A stretch of DNA of 64,000 nt from Oscillospiraceae bacterium. GTDB taxonomy: Bacteria > Bacillota > Clostridia > Oscillospirales > Acutalibacteraceae. Positions 36,941 to 45,734 of this stretch are shown piece after piece. How positions within the stretch are numbered: position 1 is the first letter of the stretch; each line of letters starts with the position of its first letter. The DNA is taken from positions 1 to 64,000 of the forward strand of contig JAISBE010000003.1 in NCBI GenBank assembly GCA_031266365.1. Reading direction: 5' to 3'. The notes under the pieces were generated by a model. That model ran no database searches. It saw only the letters and a program-made list of their open reading frames with translations, and was not told the DNA's origin. Made by a program: the position numbers and the translations under genes.

Positions 36941-37047
36941 TTGCCTTTGGTGGGAAAAAGTTTTAGTAAAAATCTTTCTAAAATATATAATACAAATAAA
37001 TGAAAAATATTGAGTAAATAAACAAGTAATTTTCCCACCAAAGGCAA
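36941..37047. repeat. Long inverted repeat, MITE-like
   Basis: TTGCCTTTGGTGGGAAAA (36941-36958) and its exact reverse complement at 37030-37047, 18 bp perfect, separated by 71 AT-rich bases; flanking TTTTATT/AATAAAA extends the pairing with a small bulge. It fills most of the yidC-jag gap. It may be a miniature mobile element or a large RNA hairpin in the operon. Confidence 0.75.
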
Positions 37048-37127
37048 GGAAATAAAAAGAACTTTTTATAGCTTGGTTTATAAAAATTAAATACTCTCAA
37101 AATTTTCGTTAGGAGGATAATGATAAA

Positions 37128-37790
37128 ATGAAAGAAGCTATTGGAGTTGGGGAAACTGTTTTGCAAGCCCAGGAAACAGCTTGTGAAATTTTGGGCGTGG
37201 AAACCCATGAGGTCGATTTTGAGGTATTGCAAGTTCCCGTAAAAAAAGCATTGGGAATATTTGGCAAAAAAATGGCTAAAGTTAAAGCAATTGTTAAAGA
37301 TTTACCGAATAAGGAATCTGCAAAAATTCCAGCAAACCCAACAAATACTGTATATAATTACCTCAAAGACGTTTTACAAGCTTTTGGGGTAGAAGATCTT
37401 GAAATAAATAAGCAAAAAGAATCAGATAATAGCTTAGTATTAAGTATATTTGGAAAAGACCTTAATACAGTTATCGGCAAACACGGTAATACACTTGATG
37501 CGCTTCAATATTTGGCAAATTTAGTGGCAAATAACGGTAGAGAAGATTATTTTAGAGTGAAAATAGATATTGGTGATTACAGAGAAAAAAGAGAAAAAGC
37601 CCTTGAAAAATTAGGGTCAAAGGTGGCTATAAAAGCACTGACAACGCAAAAAGAATATTTATTAGAACCGATGAGTTCCTATGACCGGCGCATTATCCAT
37701 ATGTCTGTTCAAAAATATAAAGGGGTCATATCGCGATCGCAGGGAGAAGGCGTTAATAGGCATATAATAATAGCCCCAGAGGGTGAATAA
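37128..37790 (+). CDS. jag: RNA-binding protein Jag (KhpB/EloR)
   Basis: 220 residues in the classic three-part layout: Jag_N domain (EAIGVGETVLQAQETACEIL ... KKALGIFGKK), a KH domain (VIGKHGNTLDALQYLANLV, GxxG loop in GKHG) and an R3H domain (SYDRRIIHM with R-x-x-x-H spacing, then GEGVNRHIIIAP). It pairs with KhpA to regulate cell elongation in Gram-positives. Good ribosome site AGGAGG. Typical neighbour of yidC. Confidence 0.95.
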   Translation: MKEAIGVGETVLQAQETACEILGVETHEVDFEVLQVPVKKALGIFGKKMAKVKAIVKDLPNKESAKIPANPTNTVYNYLKDVLQAFGVEDLEINKQKESDNSLVLSIFGKDLNTVIGKHGNTLDALQYLANLVANNGREDYFRVKIDIGDYREKREKALEKLGSKVAIKALTTQKEYLLEPMSSYDRRIIHMSVQKYKGVISRSQGEGVNRHIIIAPEGE

Positions 37791-38189
37791 ATAAGATTAG
37801 AAAGATAATTAATAAAAACTTAATTTTGAAAATAAATTAAAAGCTAATCTTTAAACCTAAAAAGACTTAATAAGGTTTTGATATTTTAAAGATGGAATTA
37901 AATGGTCATTAGCAAGTATTAACTTTTTATAGAATGCTGTATTAAATTTATACAATATCTCCTATTTACCGCTGTAATACTGAAAAAGATATTTTGCCAA
38001 AATAGAATAAAACTGTTGTATTAAGGCGTTTATGGTCTGCATAACGGCCTTTTGTTTTTTTGAGATTATAATTTATCTTTTGCGATGATTTAGCCTAATT
38101 TTGTCGCTAGTGTTTACTTTTAACTTAAAATTATTTTAATGTTTTCCACAGTTTAGGGTATGTTTTGTGGAAAATTGAGGAGACAGCAA
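37791..38189. other. jag-mnmE intergenic region
   Basis: About 400 AT-rich bases without a gene. Contains an imperfect hairpin, AAGGCGTTTAT (38023-38033) with ATAACGGCCTT (38041-38051), followed by TTGTTTTTTT, best read as a Rho-independent terminator for the rpmH-jag transcript. Confidence 0.5.
38023..38062 (+). terminator. Probable terminator upstream of mnmE
   Basis: Stem with two one-base bulges, loop GGTCTGC, then a T-rich run of ten bases interrupted by one G. Lies 230 bases past the jag stop. Confidence 0.5.
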
Positions 38190-39593
38190 ATGGAAAAAGA
38201 AACGATAGCAGCGGTGGCAACTGCCCAAGGTCATGCTGGAATTTCGGTGATTCGTATGTCGGGTAAACAGGCGATTGCAATAGCAGATAAAATTTTTAAA
38301 TCCGAATCGGGCAAAAAATTGGCTGACATGCCGGGCTATACTGCAAAATATGGAAAGGTTTATTCGTTTTCCAATAAATTAGATGGGCATAAATTTTTCG
38401 TTAATCAAGAATTACTCGATGAAGCGGTTGCGTTGGTTTTTCGCGCGCCACATAGCTATACCGGGGAAAATGCGGTGGAAATCTCTTGCCATGGCGGAAT
38501 TTACGTTACAAAACAGGTTTTACATGCTCTATTTCAAGCAGGGGCTAGACCTGCCGAGGCAGGAGAGTTCACAAAACGAGCTGTTCTTAATGGCAAAATT
38601 GACTTAACAAAAGCTGAGGCGATAATGGATATAATATCTGCGAAAAATAAGCAGGCACTTAAAAGTGCAATTTCGGCACGTGAAGGGAATTTACATCGTG
38701 AAATCGACCGAATAAAAAGCTCTCTTTGTGAGTTAGCAGCTAAACTTTCGATTTGGGCCGATTACCCTGACGAGGATATAGTAACTTTTGATCTGGAAGA
38801 ACTTTCGAAAATACTATCCACATGTGAGCAGAGGCTGAAAAACTTGATCTTAACCTATGATAAAGGAAGAATTATAAAAGAGGGGATATATACCGCTATT
38901 ATCGGTAGCCCGAATGTTGGAAAATCAACTCTAATGAATTTGCTGGCTGGCTGGGATAGATCGATAGTCACTGAAATTGCGGGTACAACCAGGGATATAA
39001 TAGAAGAAACGGTTTTGCTGGGCGATTTAATGTTGCGCTTGGTCGATACAGCCGGTATACACGAAGCGGGTGATATTGTGGAAAAAATTGGCGTAAATAA
39101 AGCAAGAGAGCAATTAAAAAAGGCCGACTTAATTTTGACTGTTTTTGATAATTCGAGATCTTTAAATAAAGATGATATAGAAATTTTAAATTTTGTAAAG
39201 AACAGCGCGGCGATAGCTGTGGTGAATAAAACAGACCTTCCTCCCATGCTGGATAAAAACTTGATTCAGGAATCGATTTTTAGCGTGGTGGAAATTTCAT
39301 CTACTTTGGGTTTAGGTTTAGATGGTTTAAAAAATGAAATTATAAATATGGCAAATATAGCTAATTTTGACCCTTTCGAAGCGGCATTGGCAAATGAAAG
39401 GCAATTTTATACGACGAAAAAAACTTTTGAATACATCCAAGAAGCTGAGAACGCTTTGCTTTCTGGCCTAACATTGGATGCAGTTTTTGTTTCGGTCCAA
39501 TGTGCGATCGAATCTCTCTGCAATCTCACTGGGGAAAGCGCCTCGGAAGCCCTTTTTAATGAGATATTTTCGCGATTCTGTGTTGGTAAATAG
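38190..39593 (+). CDS. mnmE: tRNA uridine-5 GTPase MnmE
   Basis: 467 residues from ATG 38190 (GAGGAGA 7 bases upstream). With MnmG it installs the (carboxymethyl)aminomethyl group on wobble U34. N-terminal THF-binding domain (EKETIAAVAT...), helical domain, inserted GTPase with G1 GSPNVGKSTLMN, G2 TTRDIIEE, G3 DTAGIHEAGD, G4 NKTD, and the C-terminal FCVGK that carries the conserved Cys (usually FCIGK). mnmG, rsmG and parAB, the usual followers, are absent. Confidence 0.95.
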   Translation: MEKETIAAVATAQGHAGISVIRMSGKQAIAIADKIFKSESGKKLADMPGYTAKYGKVYSFSNKLDGHKFFVNQELLDEAVALVFRAPHSYTGENAVEISCHGGIYVTKQVLHALFQAGARPAEAGEFTKRAVLNGKIDLTKAEAIMDIISAKNKQALKSAISAREGNLHREIDRIKSSLCELAAKLSIWADYPDEDIVTFDLEELSKILSTCEQRLKNLILTYDKGRIIKEGIYTAIIGSPNVGKSTLMNLLAGWDRSIVTEIAGTTRDIIEETVLLGDLMLRLVDTAGIHEAGDIVEKIGVNKAREQLKKADLILTVFDNSRSLNKDDIEILNFVKNSAAIAVVNKTDLPPMLDKNLIQESIFSVVEISSTLGLGLDGLKNEIINMANIANFDPFEAALANERQFYTTKKTFEYIQEAENALLSGLTLDAVFVSVQCAIESLCNLTGESASEALFNEIFSRFCVGK

Positions 39594-39749
39594 ATGAAAG
39601 TATAAAGCAATTTTCACAAATCATAGAAAAGGTAAGTGAATGTTTCTTTTACTATATTGATATCGAATAAAAATATTTATATAATTTAACTATAACAATA
39701 TCTATACTTATTTTTCATAATTAATATTATTTATGAAAGGATGAAAGGT

Positions 39750-40064
39750 ATGGGGAAGAAACGTTTTAATATCAAAAAAGCGGCTCATACTGACAACAGG
39801 AGAGATGAGCTGAACTTACATGATTTAAATTGTGCTGCTGGCAGTCAGAGTGAAGAAGAAGATGATCAGCCGCTTAAGGAATATCTGGCATTGGAGAATG
39901 AGGGAAAAACGCTGATAAAGGTGAATACGGGCAAAAAATTCACCGCTAGAAAATGTCATGCACATTTAGGTTTAGTCTGCTGGATTGGAAGTGATGGATT
40001 GTGTTACGGTTCATATTTAAAGGAATATATATCTGGTGCTGATGATTTCGACTGGAACGAATAG
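39750..40064 (+). CDS. Small hypothetical protein
   Basis: 104 residues from ATG 39750, 9 bases after AAAGG; an in-frame ATG at 39741 sits against the ribosome site. No signal peptide. The N-terminal 45 residues are charged and low-complexity (SEEEDDQ), the C-terminal 60 look folded: LIKVNTGKKFTARKCHAHLG, CWIGSDGLCYGSYLKEYI, ending in a DDFDWNE acidic tail. No known family. It stands alone between mnmE and a convergent MBL-fold gene. Confidence 0.6.
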   Translation: MGKKRFNIKKAAHTDNRRDELNLHDLNCAAGSQSEEEDDQPLKEYLALENEGKTLIKVNTGKKFTARKCHAHLGLVCWIGSDGLCYGSYLKEYISGADDFDWNE

Positions 40065-40095
40065 GGGTGCTTTAATTTTATTATCGCTTAAATAT

Positions 40096-41025
40096 TCATT
40101 TTTCTTTTAAGGCTTTTATTTGATTGCCGTCTGTAGCGAAAATCAGCATGCCGTTGAGATCTGTACGTAGAGTTGTTATTTTGTGTTTCTTTAACCGTTC
40201 GATCACGGACGATTTTGGCAAATTAGCCGGGCTTTCCCCTACTGATATGGCTGCATATGTTGGCGATACGCTTGTTAAAAATTTCTCGGTGGTAGAAGTT
40301 GCGCTGCCGTGGTGCCCGATTTTTAATACATCTGCTTTTAAAGCAAACTCTTTTTCTATAATATCATATTCAGATTCTTTTTCAGCATCGCCCATAAAAA
40401 GGAAGTTTTTGCTTTTAAAATTTATGTTTAAAACTATGGAATTATTATTCATATTGTCGTATTTTTTATTTGGCGCAAGGACCGCTATGTTTAGTGCCTC
40501 AAGAGAAAGATTTTCGCCAGCAACGGGTTTATTTACGGTCACATTTTTTTCTTTAAGCGCTAAAAGCATAGATTCATATATCCTATTAGTTGGTACAATT
40601 TTATCAGGAATATCAGGCATCCAAAATTCATCAATATCAAAAGTTTTTATAATTTCAGTCATACCGCCGATGTGATCGCTGTGTGGATGAGTTGCAACAA
40701 CCAAATTTAATTTGTCAATCCCTTTTCGCTTTAAAAATTCCTTTGTTTTATTGCTTGCATTGTGTTCTCCTGAATCAATTAAAATGTTTTTATCCTCGCA
40801 TCTAATATATATACTGTCCGCGGCGCCAACATCAAAAATATGCACAGCCATAGGGTAATTTTTGGCTTCTTTGCTGATGTCATTAACTTGAAAGAAATCA
40901 AAAATTTCGTTCCATTTTTGAGGTGAATTTAAAAATTTACCTAAAGTTATTAAAATACAAAAAATGGTAATTGTGCTTATTGTTCTGGTAACCCAGCTTT
41001 TACGTCGCCTCCTTTTTATAAACAT
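40096..41025 (-). CDS. ComEC/Rec2-type MBL-fold hydrolase, membrane-anchored
   Basis: 309 residues. A basic N-terminus and one membrane segment (residues ~14-28) are followed by a metallo-beta-lactamase fold: HIFDVGAADSIYI, ILIDSG, the metal motif ATHPHSDHIGG, FLFMGDAEKESE, and KIGHHGSATSTTEKFL. This is the arrangement of the isolated ComEC C-terminal domain, which in competence proteins degrades the non-transported DNA strand; stand-alone versions are presumably extracytoplasmic nucleases or phosphodiesterases. The DNA-channel part of ComEC is absent. It ends 50 bases beyond ftsK's start side and may be expressed after ftsK. Confidence 0.8.
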   Translation of the reverse strand: MFIKRRRRKSWVTRTISTITIFCILITLGKFLNSPQKWNEIFDFFQVNDISKEAKNYPMAVHIFDVGAADSIYIRCEDKNILIDSGEHNASNKTKEFLKRKGIDKLNLVVATHPHSDHIGGMTEIIKTFDIDEFWMPDIPDKIVPTNRIYESMLLALKEKNVTVNKPVAGENLSLEALNIAVLAPNKKYDNMNNNSIVLNINFKSKNFLFMGDAEKESEYDIIEKEFALKADVLKIGHHGSATSTTEKFLTSVSPTYAAISVGESPANLPKSSVIERLKKHKITTLRTDLNGMLIFATDGNQIKALKEK

Positions 41026-41075
41026 TTATATTAACAATCTCCTTTTGCCAATAAATTCAACAAAATTTTTTCTGA

Positions 41076-43481
41076 TTAATCAGTGCTGTTATCTATTAAC
41101 GATTTTTCAAGCCACTGCTGTTTGCTTATTAATATTTGTCTGGGTTTTGAACCTTCGTAAGGGCCAATGATACCTTTTTGTTCCATAGCATCGATCAACC
41201 GCCCAGCTCTTGCGTAACCGAGCCTTAGCTTTCTTTGAAGTAAAGATGTTGAAGCTTGGCCTGCTTCTATTATGCATTTTATAGCCTCTTGTAGCATAGG
41301 GTCGTCAGCTTCACCTGATGATTCCTGTGAATTTTTTTCAATAACGGCATTTTTTTCGATTTCTTCAATGACATCTTGGTCGTAATCGTTAATTTGCGTT
41401 TGTTTAATAAAGTTAATAACGGCTTCAATTTCGTTATCGGTAACATAACAGCCCTGAACGCGAATGGGTTTTTGTACGCCAATTGGAGAAAATAACATAT
41501 CCCCTCGACCGAGCAATTTTTCAGCTCCAGTTGAGTCAAGAATAGTCCTGGAATCGATCTGAGAAGAGACTGCAAGTGCGATTCGGCTGGGTATATTGGC
41601 CTTAATAATACCTGTTATTACATCCACAGACGGCCGTTGTGTCGCTATAACAAGATGCATACCGGCTGCGCGCGCCATTTGTGCCAGCCTGCAAATTGAG
41701 TCTTCCACTTCATTTGGTGCGGCCATCATGAGGTCTGCTAATTCGTCAATTATTATTACAATTTGTGGCATTTGTTCGCATTCTTTTTGTGAGTTTTCGT
41801 CACTTGAAGGCTTTTGTGAATTTGTATCTTCTTTTTGCTTTTTTAAACGAACATTTACCATTTTGTTGTATGAAAATAAATCTCTGACGTTATTTTCTGC
41901 AAATATTTTATAACGCTTTAGCATTTCGTTGACGGCCCAGCTCAACGCGCCTGCAGCTTTCCTAGGATCTGTGACTACGGGCACTAAAAGGTGAGGTATG
42001 CCGTTATAAATGCCAAGTTCAACTACTTTTGGATCGATCATGAGGAACCGAACATCGTTTGGTGTTGCTTTATATAGCAAACTGACGATAAATGAATTTA
42101 TGCACACAGATTTCCCAGACCCCGTTGACCCCGCAATCAATAAATGCGGCATTTTAGCTAAATCGGCTAAAGCAGCGTTGCCGGCGATATCTCTTCCCAA
42201 TATCACAGTTAGCTTGCTTTCGGCAGATTGAAATTTTTCAGATAAAATTAGTTCTCTCATTCTCACAACGCTGATAATTTTATTGGGAATTTCAATTCCT
42301 ACTGCCGCTTTTCCGGGAATAGGCGCCTCTATCCTAACTCCAGATGCGGCTAAATTTAGTGCAATATCGTCGGCAAGATTTGTAATTTTGCTGATTTTTA
42401 CTCCTGCAGCCGGTTGCAGTTCATATCTTGTTACGGTTGGTCCGCGGCTTATGTTAGTGATCTTTGTTTGTACGCCGAAATTTTGCAACGTGCCGACTAA
42501 CATTTGCCCATTTATCTGTAATTCTTCGGTTATATCTTTTTCGTCTATAGCTGAAGATTCATTTAGCAGAGATATGGCAGGAAAACGATAGTTATTTTTC
42601 TCTACCTCTTCCATGTGTAATTCCATGGGCACTACAGGTTCCTTTTTCTTCTTTTTTTGCTTTTCTGTGAATGCCATGGCAGCTTCTATGGCAGAGATAT
42701 CCGGTTGTGGACCTTCGTTTGAATTTTGCATGTTATTTATTGTTTTTTCGTCGTTTTCAATTATGGAAGGATCAGGGGAGGTATTGGGATATTGTGGCAA
42801 GGGGATGTCGATGTTAATTCGGTTTTTTTGAAGCTTTTCAGGTTTTTGCTGTTTTTTATTTTCTATTTTTTCATTAACAGTGTTTACGGTAAAATTTATA
42901 GGCCGTCTCATATATTTAAACAGATTTATAAGGCTCGTTCCAGTTAAAAACATTACTGTGACGAACAATGAAATTAATATTAATATTCGTGCTCCGATTA
43001 TACCGACAGCACAGATAAGAGGAATCCCTAGAATTCCGCTAAAAATTCCGCCTCCTTGACCTTGCATTCCGTTTGCGTAAAGTTCTCCCAACTGCTTAAA
43101 ATAGCTGGTTATTTCAAAGTGAGGATTTTTTTGAAATACAAAAATTGCTGTGCATAATGTGATAATTACGGAGATAGACATAAAAATTTTGTTATTGATT
43201 TGATTTATTGATCTTTCTGAAGATGCGATTATAGAGACATATATTAAAAGAAATGGCCATAAAATTGCGCTTTTTCCAAATATTCCCCATGTGAATTTAT
43301 GAAGAATATTCCAAATATTTTCACCTGAAACTATGGTTATAAAAAATAATAAAATAGCAGAAGCAAAAATTAAAATCGCAAAAGTTTGATTTTTTATATT
43401 TATAGATTTTTTTTCTGCCTTTTCAGCGCTTGCATTTTTATTGTCATTTTTCTGTTTGGATTTTAAATTTTTTTGAGCCAA
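41076..43481 (-). CDS. ftsK: DNA translocase FtsK/SpoIIIE
   Basis: 801 residues. N-terminal four-helix membrane domain (residues ~30-190) after a Lys-rich start, a charged Pro/Gln linker, then the RecA-like motor with Walker [16 protein letters not shown], Walker [14 protein letters not shown] and arginine-finger region [12 protein letters not shown]. The C-terminal gamma winged helix [25 protein letters not shown] reads KOPS/SRS polarity signals. Pumps chromosome ends across the septum at division. Good ribosome site. Alone on its strand apart from the MBL gene. Confidence 0.95.
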   Translation of the reverse strand: MAQKNLKSKQKNDNKNASAEKAEKKSINIKNQTFAILIFASAILLFFITIVSGENIWNILHKFTWGIFGKSAILWPFLLIYVSIIASSERSINQINNKIFMSISVIITLCTAIFVFQKNPHFEITSYFKQLGELYANGMQGQGGGIFSGILGIPLICAVGIIGARILILISLFVTVMFLTGTSLINLFKYMRRPINFTVNTVNEKIENKKQQKPEKLQKNRINIDIPLPQYPNTSPDPSIIENDEKTINNMQNSNEGPQPDISAIEAAMAFTEKQKKKKKEPVVPMELHMEEVEKNNYRFPAISLLNESSAIDEKDITEELQINGQMLVGTLQNFGVQTKITNISRGPTVTRYELQPAAGVKISKITNLADDIALNLAASGVRIEAPIPGKAAVGIEIPNKIISVVRMRELILSEKFQSAESKLTVILGRDIAGNAALADLAKMPHLLIAGSTGSGKSVCINSFIVSLLYKATPNDVRFLMIDPKVVELGIYNGIPHLLVPVVTDPRKAAGALSWAVNEMLKRYKIFAENNVRDLFSYNKMVNVRLKKQKEDTNSQKPSSDENSQKECEQMPQIVIIIDELADLMMAAPNEVEDSICRLAQMARAAGMHLVIATQRPSVDVITGIIKANIPSRIALAVSSQIDSRTILDSTGAEKLLGRGDMLFSPIGVQKPIRVQGCYVTDNEIEAVINFIKQTQINDYDQDVIEEIEKNAVIEKNSQESSGEADDPMLQEAIKCIIEAGQASTSLLQRKLRLGYARAGRLIDAMEQKGIIGPYEGSKPRQILISKQQWLEKSLIDNSTD

Positions 43482-44083
43482 TAACTACACACCTTTGTTT
43501 AATTAAAATTTATAATTACTGATTTTAGAAAATATTTTTATAACTCCCATCTTTAAATTATAATGTAAATAAAAAATAATCTCAATCGATTAATTAAAGT
43601 GTAGTATTGAGTATACTAGGTGTTAAGCGCAGAATTCTCAATTAAGCATAGATTAAATGGATGCATAAAAGTTAAATTAAATATAATATTACAACAAAAA
43701 TTTTTATTATATTTTAGAATATTAACTTAACTTTTCTAAATTTTCATGCTCGATTGTAGGCACTATATTTGCGTTTTTATCTATATAATATGTTGACATT
43801 CTTTTTTTAACATGCTAATATCATTTTGAAATGTTTAAATTGAGTATATTTTTGTAAAACTTTGTTTTTAATATTATGTAAATGAAGATTACAATTTAGG
43901 GGTATTTGATTATAGAAATAAAAATTATAATATCTAGTTTAAGTAAACTTTTATTTTTAGAGTAGCCCTTATACCTAAAATTTAGAGAAATATATGCAGC
44001 ATTGTGTCAATTTTTGTCTTTGTTGCTGATTACAATATTTATATTTACTAAAAAATGATTTTATTTAGGAGAGTTGTTGAAAT
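43482..44083. other. 600-bp intergenic region before the antiporter gene
   Basis: Very AT-rich, no gene. The one clear signal is a promoter at 43793-43821 facing the antiporter gene, leaving a leader of about 255 bases in which I recognise no riboswitch. Confidence 0.5.
43793..43821 (+). promoter_or_regulatory. Promoter facing the antiporter gene
   Basis: TTGACA (43793-43798), 17 bases, TAATAT (43816-43821). Confidence 0.55.
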
Positions 44084-45601
44084 ATGACTGATACTTATAA
44101 GGGAAAATTAACATTAAAAAAGAATTTATGGAAAAGAATTTTTTCTGAACCTGACGAAAAACCTGTAACAAAGAGTAAAAATGAGATAAAAAATGATTAT
44201 ATTTTTTGGCGTAAATCTATAATTTTAACATCTTATGTGGCATATGTTGTTGCTTATCTCGGTCGCAAAAATTTCAGTATAGCCATGCCCGCGATGAACG
44301 AACAAATTGGCATCTCTTCCACAGACAAAGGAATAATTTTGGCTATCGCCTCAATTATTTACGGAATAGGCAAATTTTTGAACGGATCGCTTGCAGATAG
44401 AAGCAATGTTAGGGCGGGGTTGCCAATAAATTTAATTTTAGCCTGTGCTTTTAGCTCTTCGTTAGCTTTTGCGCCTTGGGTTTGTAAAAATTGGCTTTCG
44501 GATCATAACTCAATTATGATTTATATGTGCGTTTTTTGGGGAATTAGCAATTGGTTTCAGTCTGCTCTGTTTCCTTATTGTGCTAAATCTTTAATTAGGT
44601 GGTTCCCAAATTCCACAAGAGCAACAAACTGGGCTAGATGGTCCACTGCGCACGAAGTTGGCAGCTTTTTAGCTTTAAATTCATCAGCATATGTCGCAAA
44701 CGCTTTTGGAAAGTTTGGATTTGAAGCTATGTTTATGGTGCCATTCGCGATTTCACTCGTAGTGGGGACTATAGGATTTTTTTCGTTGAGAGATAGGCCT
44801 GAAAGTTTGGGATTGCCTGATGTTGAAGAAATATGTGGCACTAAATTAGCATCTTTAACTGCAAAAGAAAAGAAAGAAAAAGATGAAGAAGCCAAGTTTA
44901 CTTATTTTCAAATATTAAAAAAATACATTTTAAAAAATAAAGTGATGTGGAATTTGGCTTTTATTTATTTCTGTGTTTATGTTTTCAGAACTGGACCTGT
45001 AGATTGGATGTTTGAAATTTTAACTGGAGATGCAGGGAAGGCAACAAAGGCGAAATCTTTAGAAGGGCTTCAAAATATCGATCAAAGTGCAGCTTTTCAA
45101 ACTTCGATACTTTGCATTGTTGGAGCGCTCGGAACTTATTTTGCCCCTCTTATTTCAGAGAAATTATTTAAAGGGCGTAGAGCACCAGCCAATTTTTGGT
45201 GTTTGTTTATAGGTGCTTTTTCGGTAATCGGTATGTGGCTAGGGAGTTCACATTACTCGCCTATATACTCAAATTCATTACTAAGAAATTTGGTTATTTA
45301 TTCATCCCTCGGGATTGCAGGATTTACCGTGTGTGTACCTCAAGTGCTAGTTGGTGGCATATGTGCGGTTGAATCGTCTTCAAAAAGAGTGGCCTCTGCG
45401 GCATCTGGGTTTGCCGGTTTATTGGGTTATTTTGGAGCAGCTTTTGGCAGTACTGTGAATGGCGCTTTAACGGAAATTTCTAAAGCTAAATATAATGATG
45501 CTAGGCTGGTGTTAATATATTGGGGGGCAATAACTTTATTGGGTGCAATGCTTTGCCTGCCTTTGTGGAATGTGAAAGCGAATAAAGAATATTCTCATTA
45601 A
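44084..45601 (+). CDS. MFS organophosphate:phosphate antiporter (UhpC/UhpT/GlpT family)
   Basis: 505 residues, about 12 membrane helices after a charged 55-residue cytoplasmic start. The family block YVVAYLGRKNFSIAMPAM (Arg-Lys-Asn, substrate phosphate binding) opens helix 1, followed by GIILAIASIIYGIGKFLNGSLADRSNVR, the A-loop motif, and SLRDRPESLGLP ending the first half. It exchanges inorganic phosphate for a phosphorylated sugar or glycerol-3-P. Chlamydia and other intracellular bacteria use relatives to take hexose phosphate from the host cytosol, so the gene supports an intracellular habitat. Which substrate cannot be told; UhpC-type sensors exist but no uhpAB two-component genes are near. 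Confidence 0.85.
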   Translation: MTDTYKGKLTLKKNLWKRIFSEPDEKPVTKSKNEIKNDYIFWRKSIILTSYVAYVVAYLGRKNFSIAMPAMNEQIGISSTDKGIILAIASIIYGIGKFLNGSLADRSNVRAGLPINLILACAFSSSLAFAPWVCKNWLSDHNSIMIYMCVFWGISNWFQSALFPYCAKSLIRWFPNSTRATNWARWSTAHEVGSFLALNSSAYVANAFGKFGFEAMFMVPFAISLVVGTIGFFSLRDRPESLGLPDVEEICGTKLASLTAKEKKEKDEEAKFTYFQILKKYILKNKVMWNLAFIYFCVYVFRTGPVDWMFEILTGDAGKATKAKSLEGLQNIDQSAAFQTSILCIVGALGTYFAPLISEKLFKGRRAPANFWCLFIGAFSVIGMWLGSSHYSPIYSNSLLRNLVIYSSLGIAGFTVCVPQVLVGGICAVESSSKRVASAASGFAGLLGYFGAAFGSTVNGALTEISKAKYNDARLVLIYWGAITLLGAMLCLPLWNVKANKEYSH

Positions 45602-45734
45602 ATACGGGTTTAAACAAAAGTTTGGGTAATAAATATCGCAGGTGGGCTGTATAAAAAGCAAAATTTTACTAATATAGAAGTTTTCTAAAAAATACCAAGA
45701 AAATAGCATAAACTTAACAGTTGAACCTGTGATG

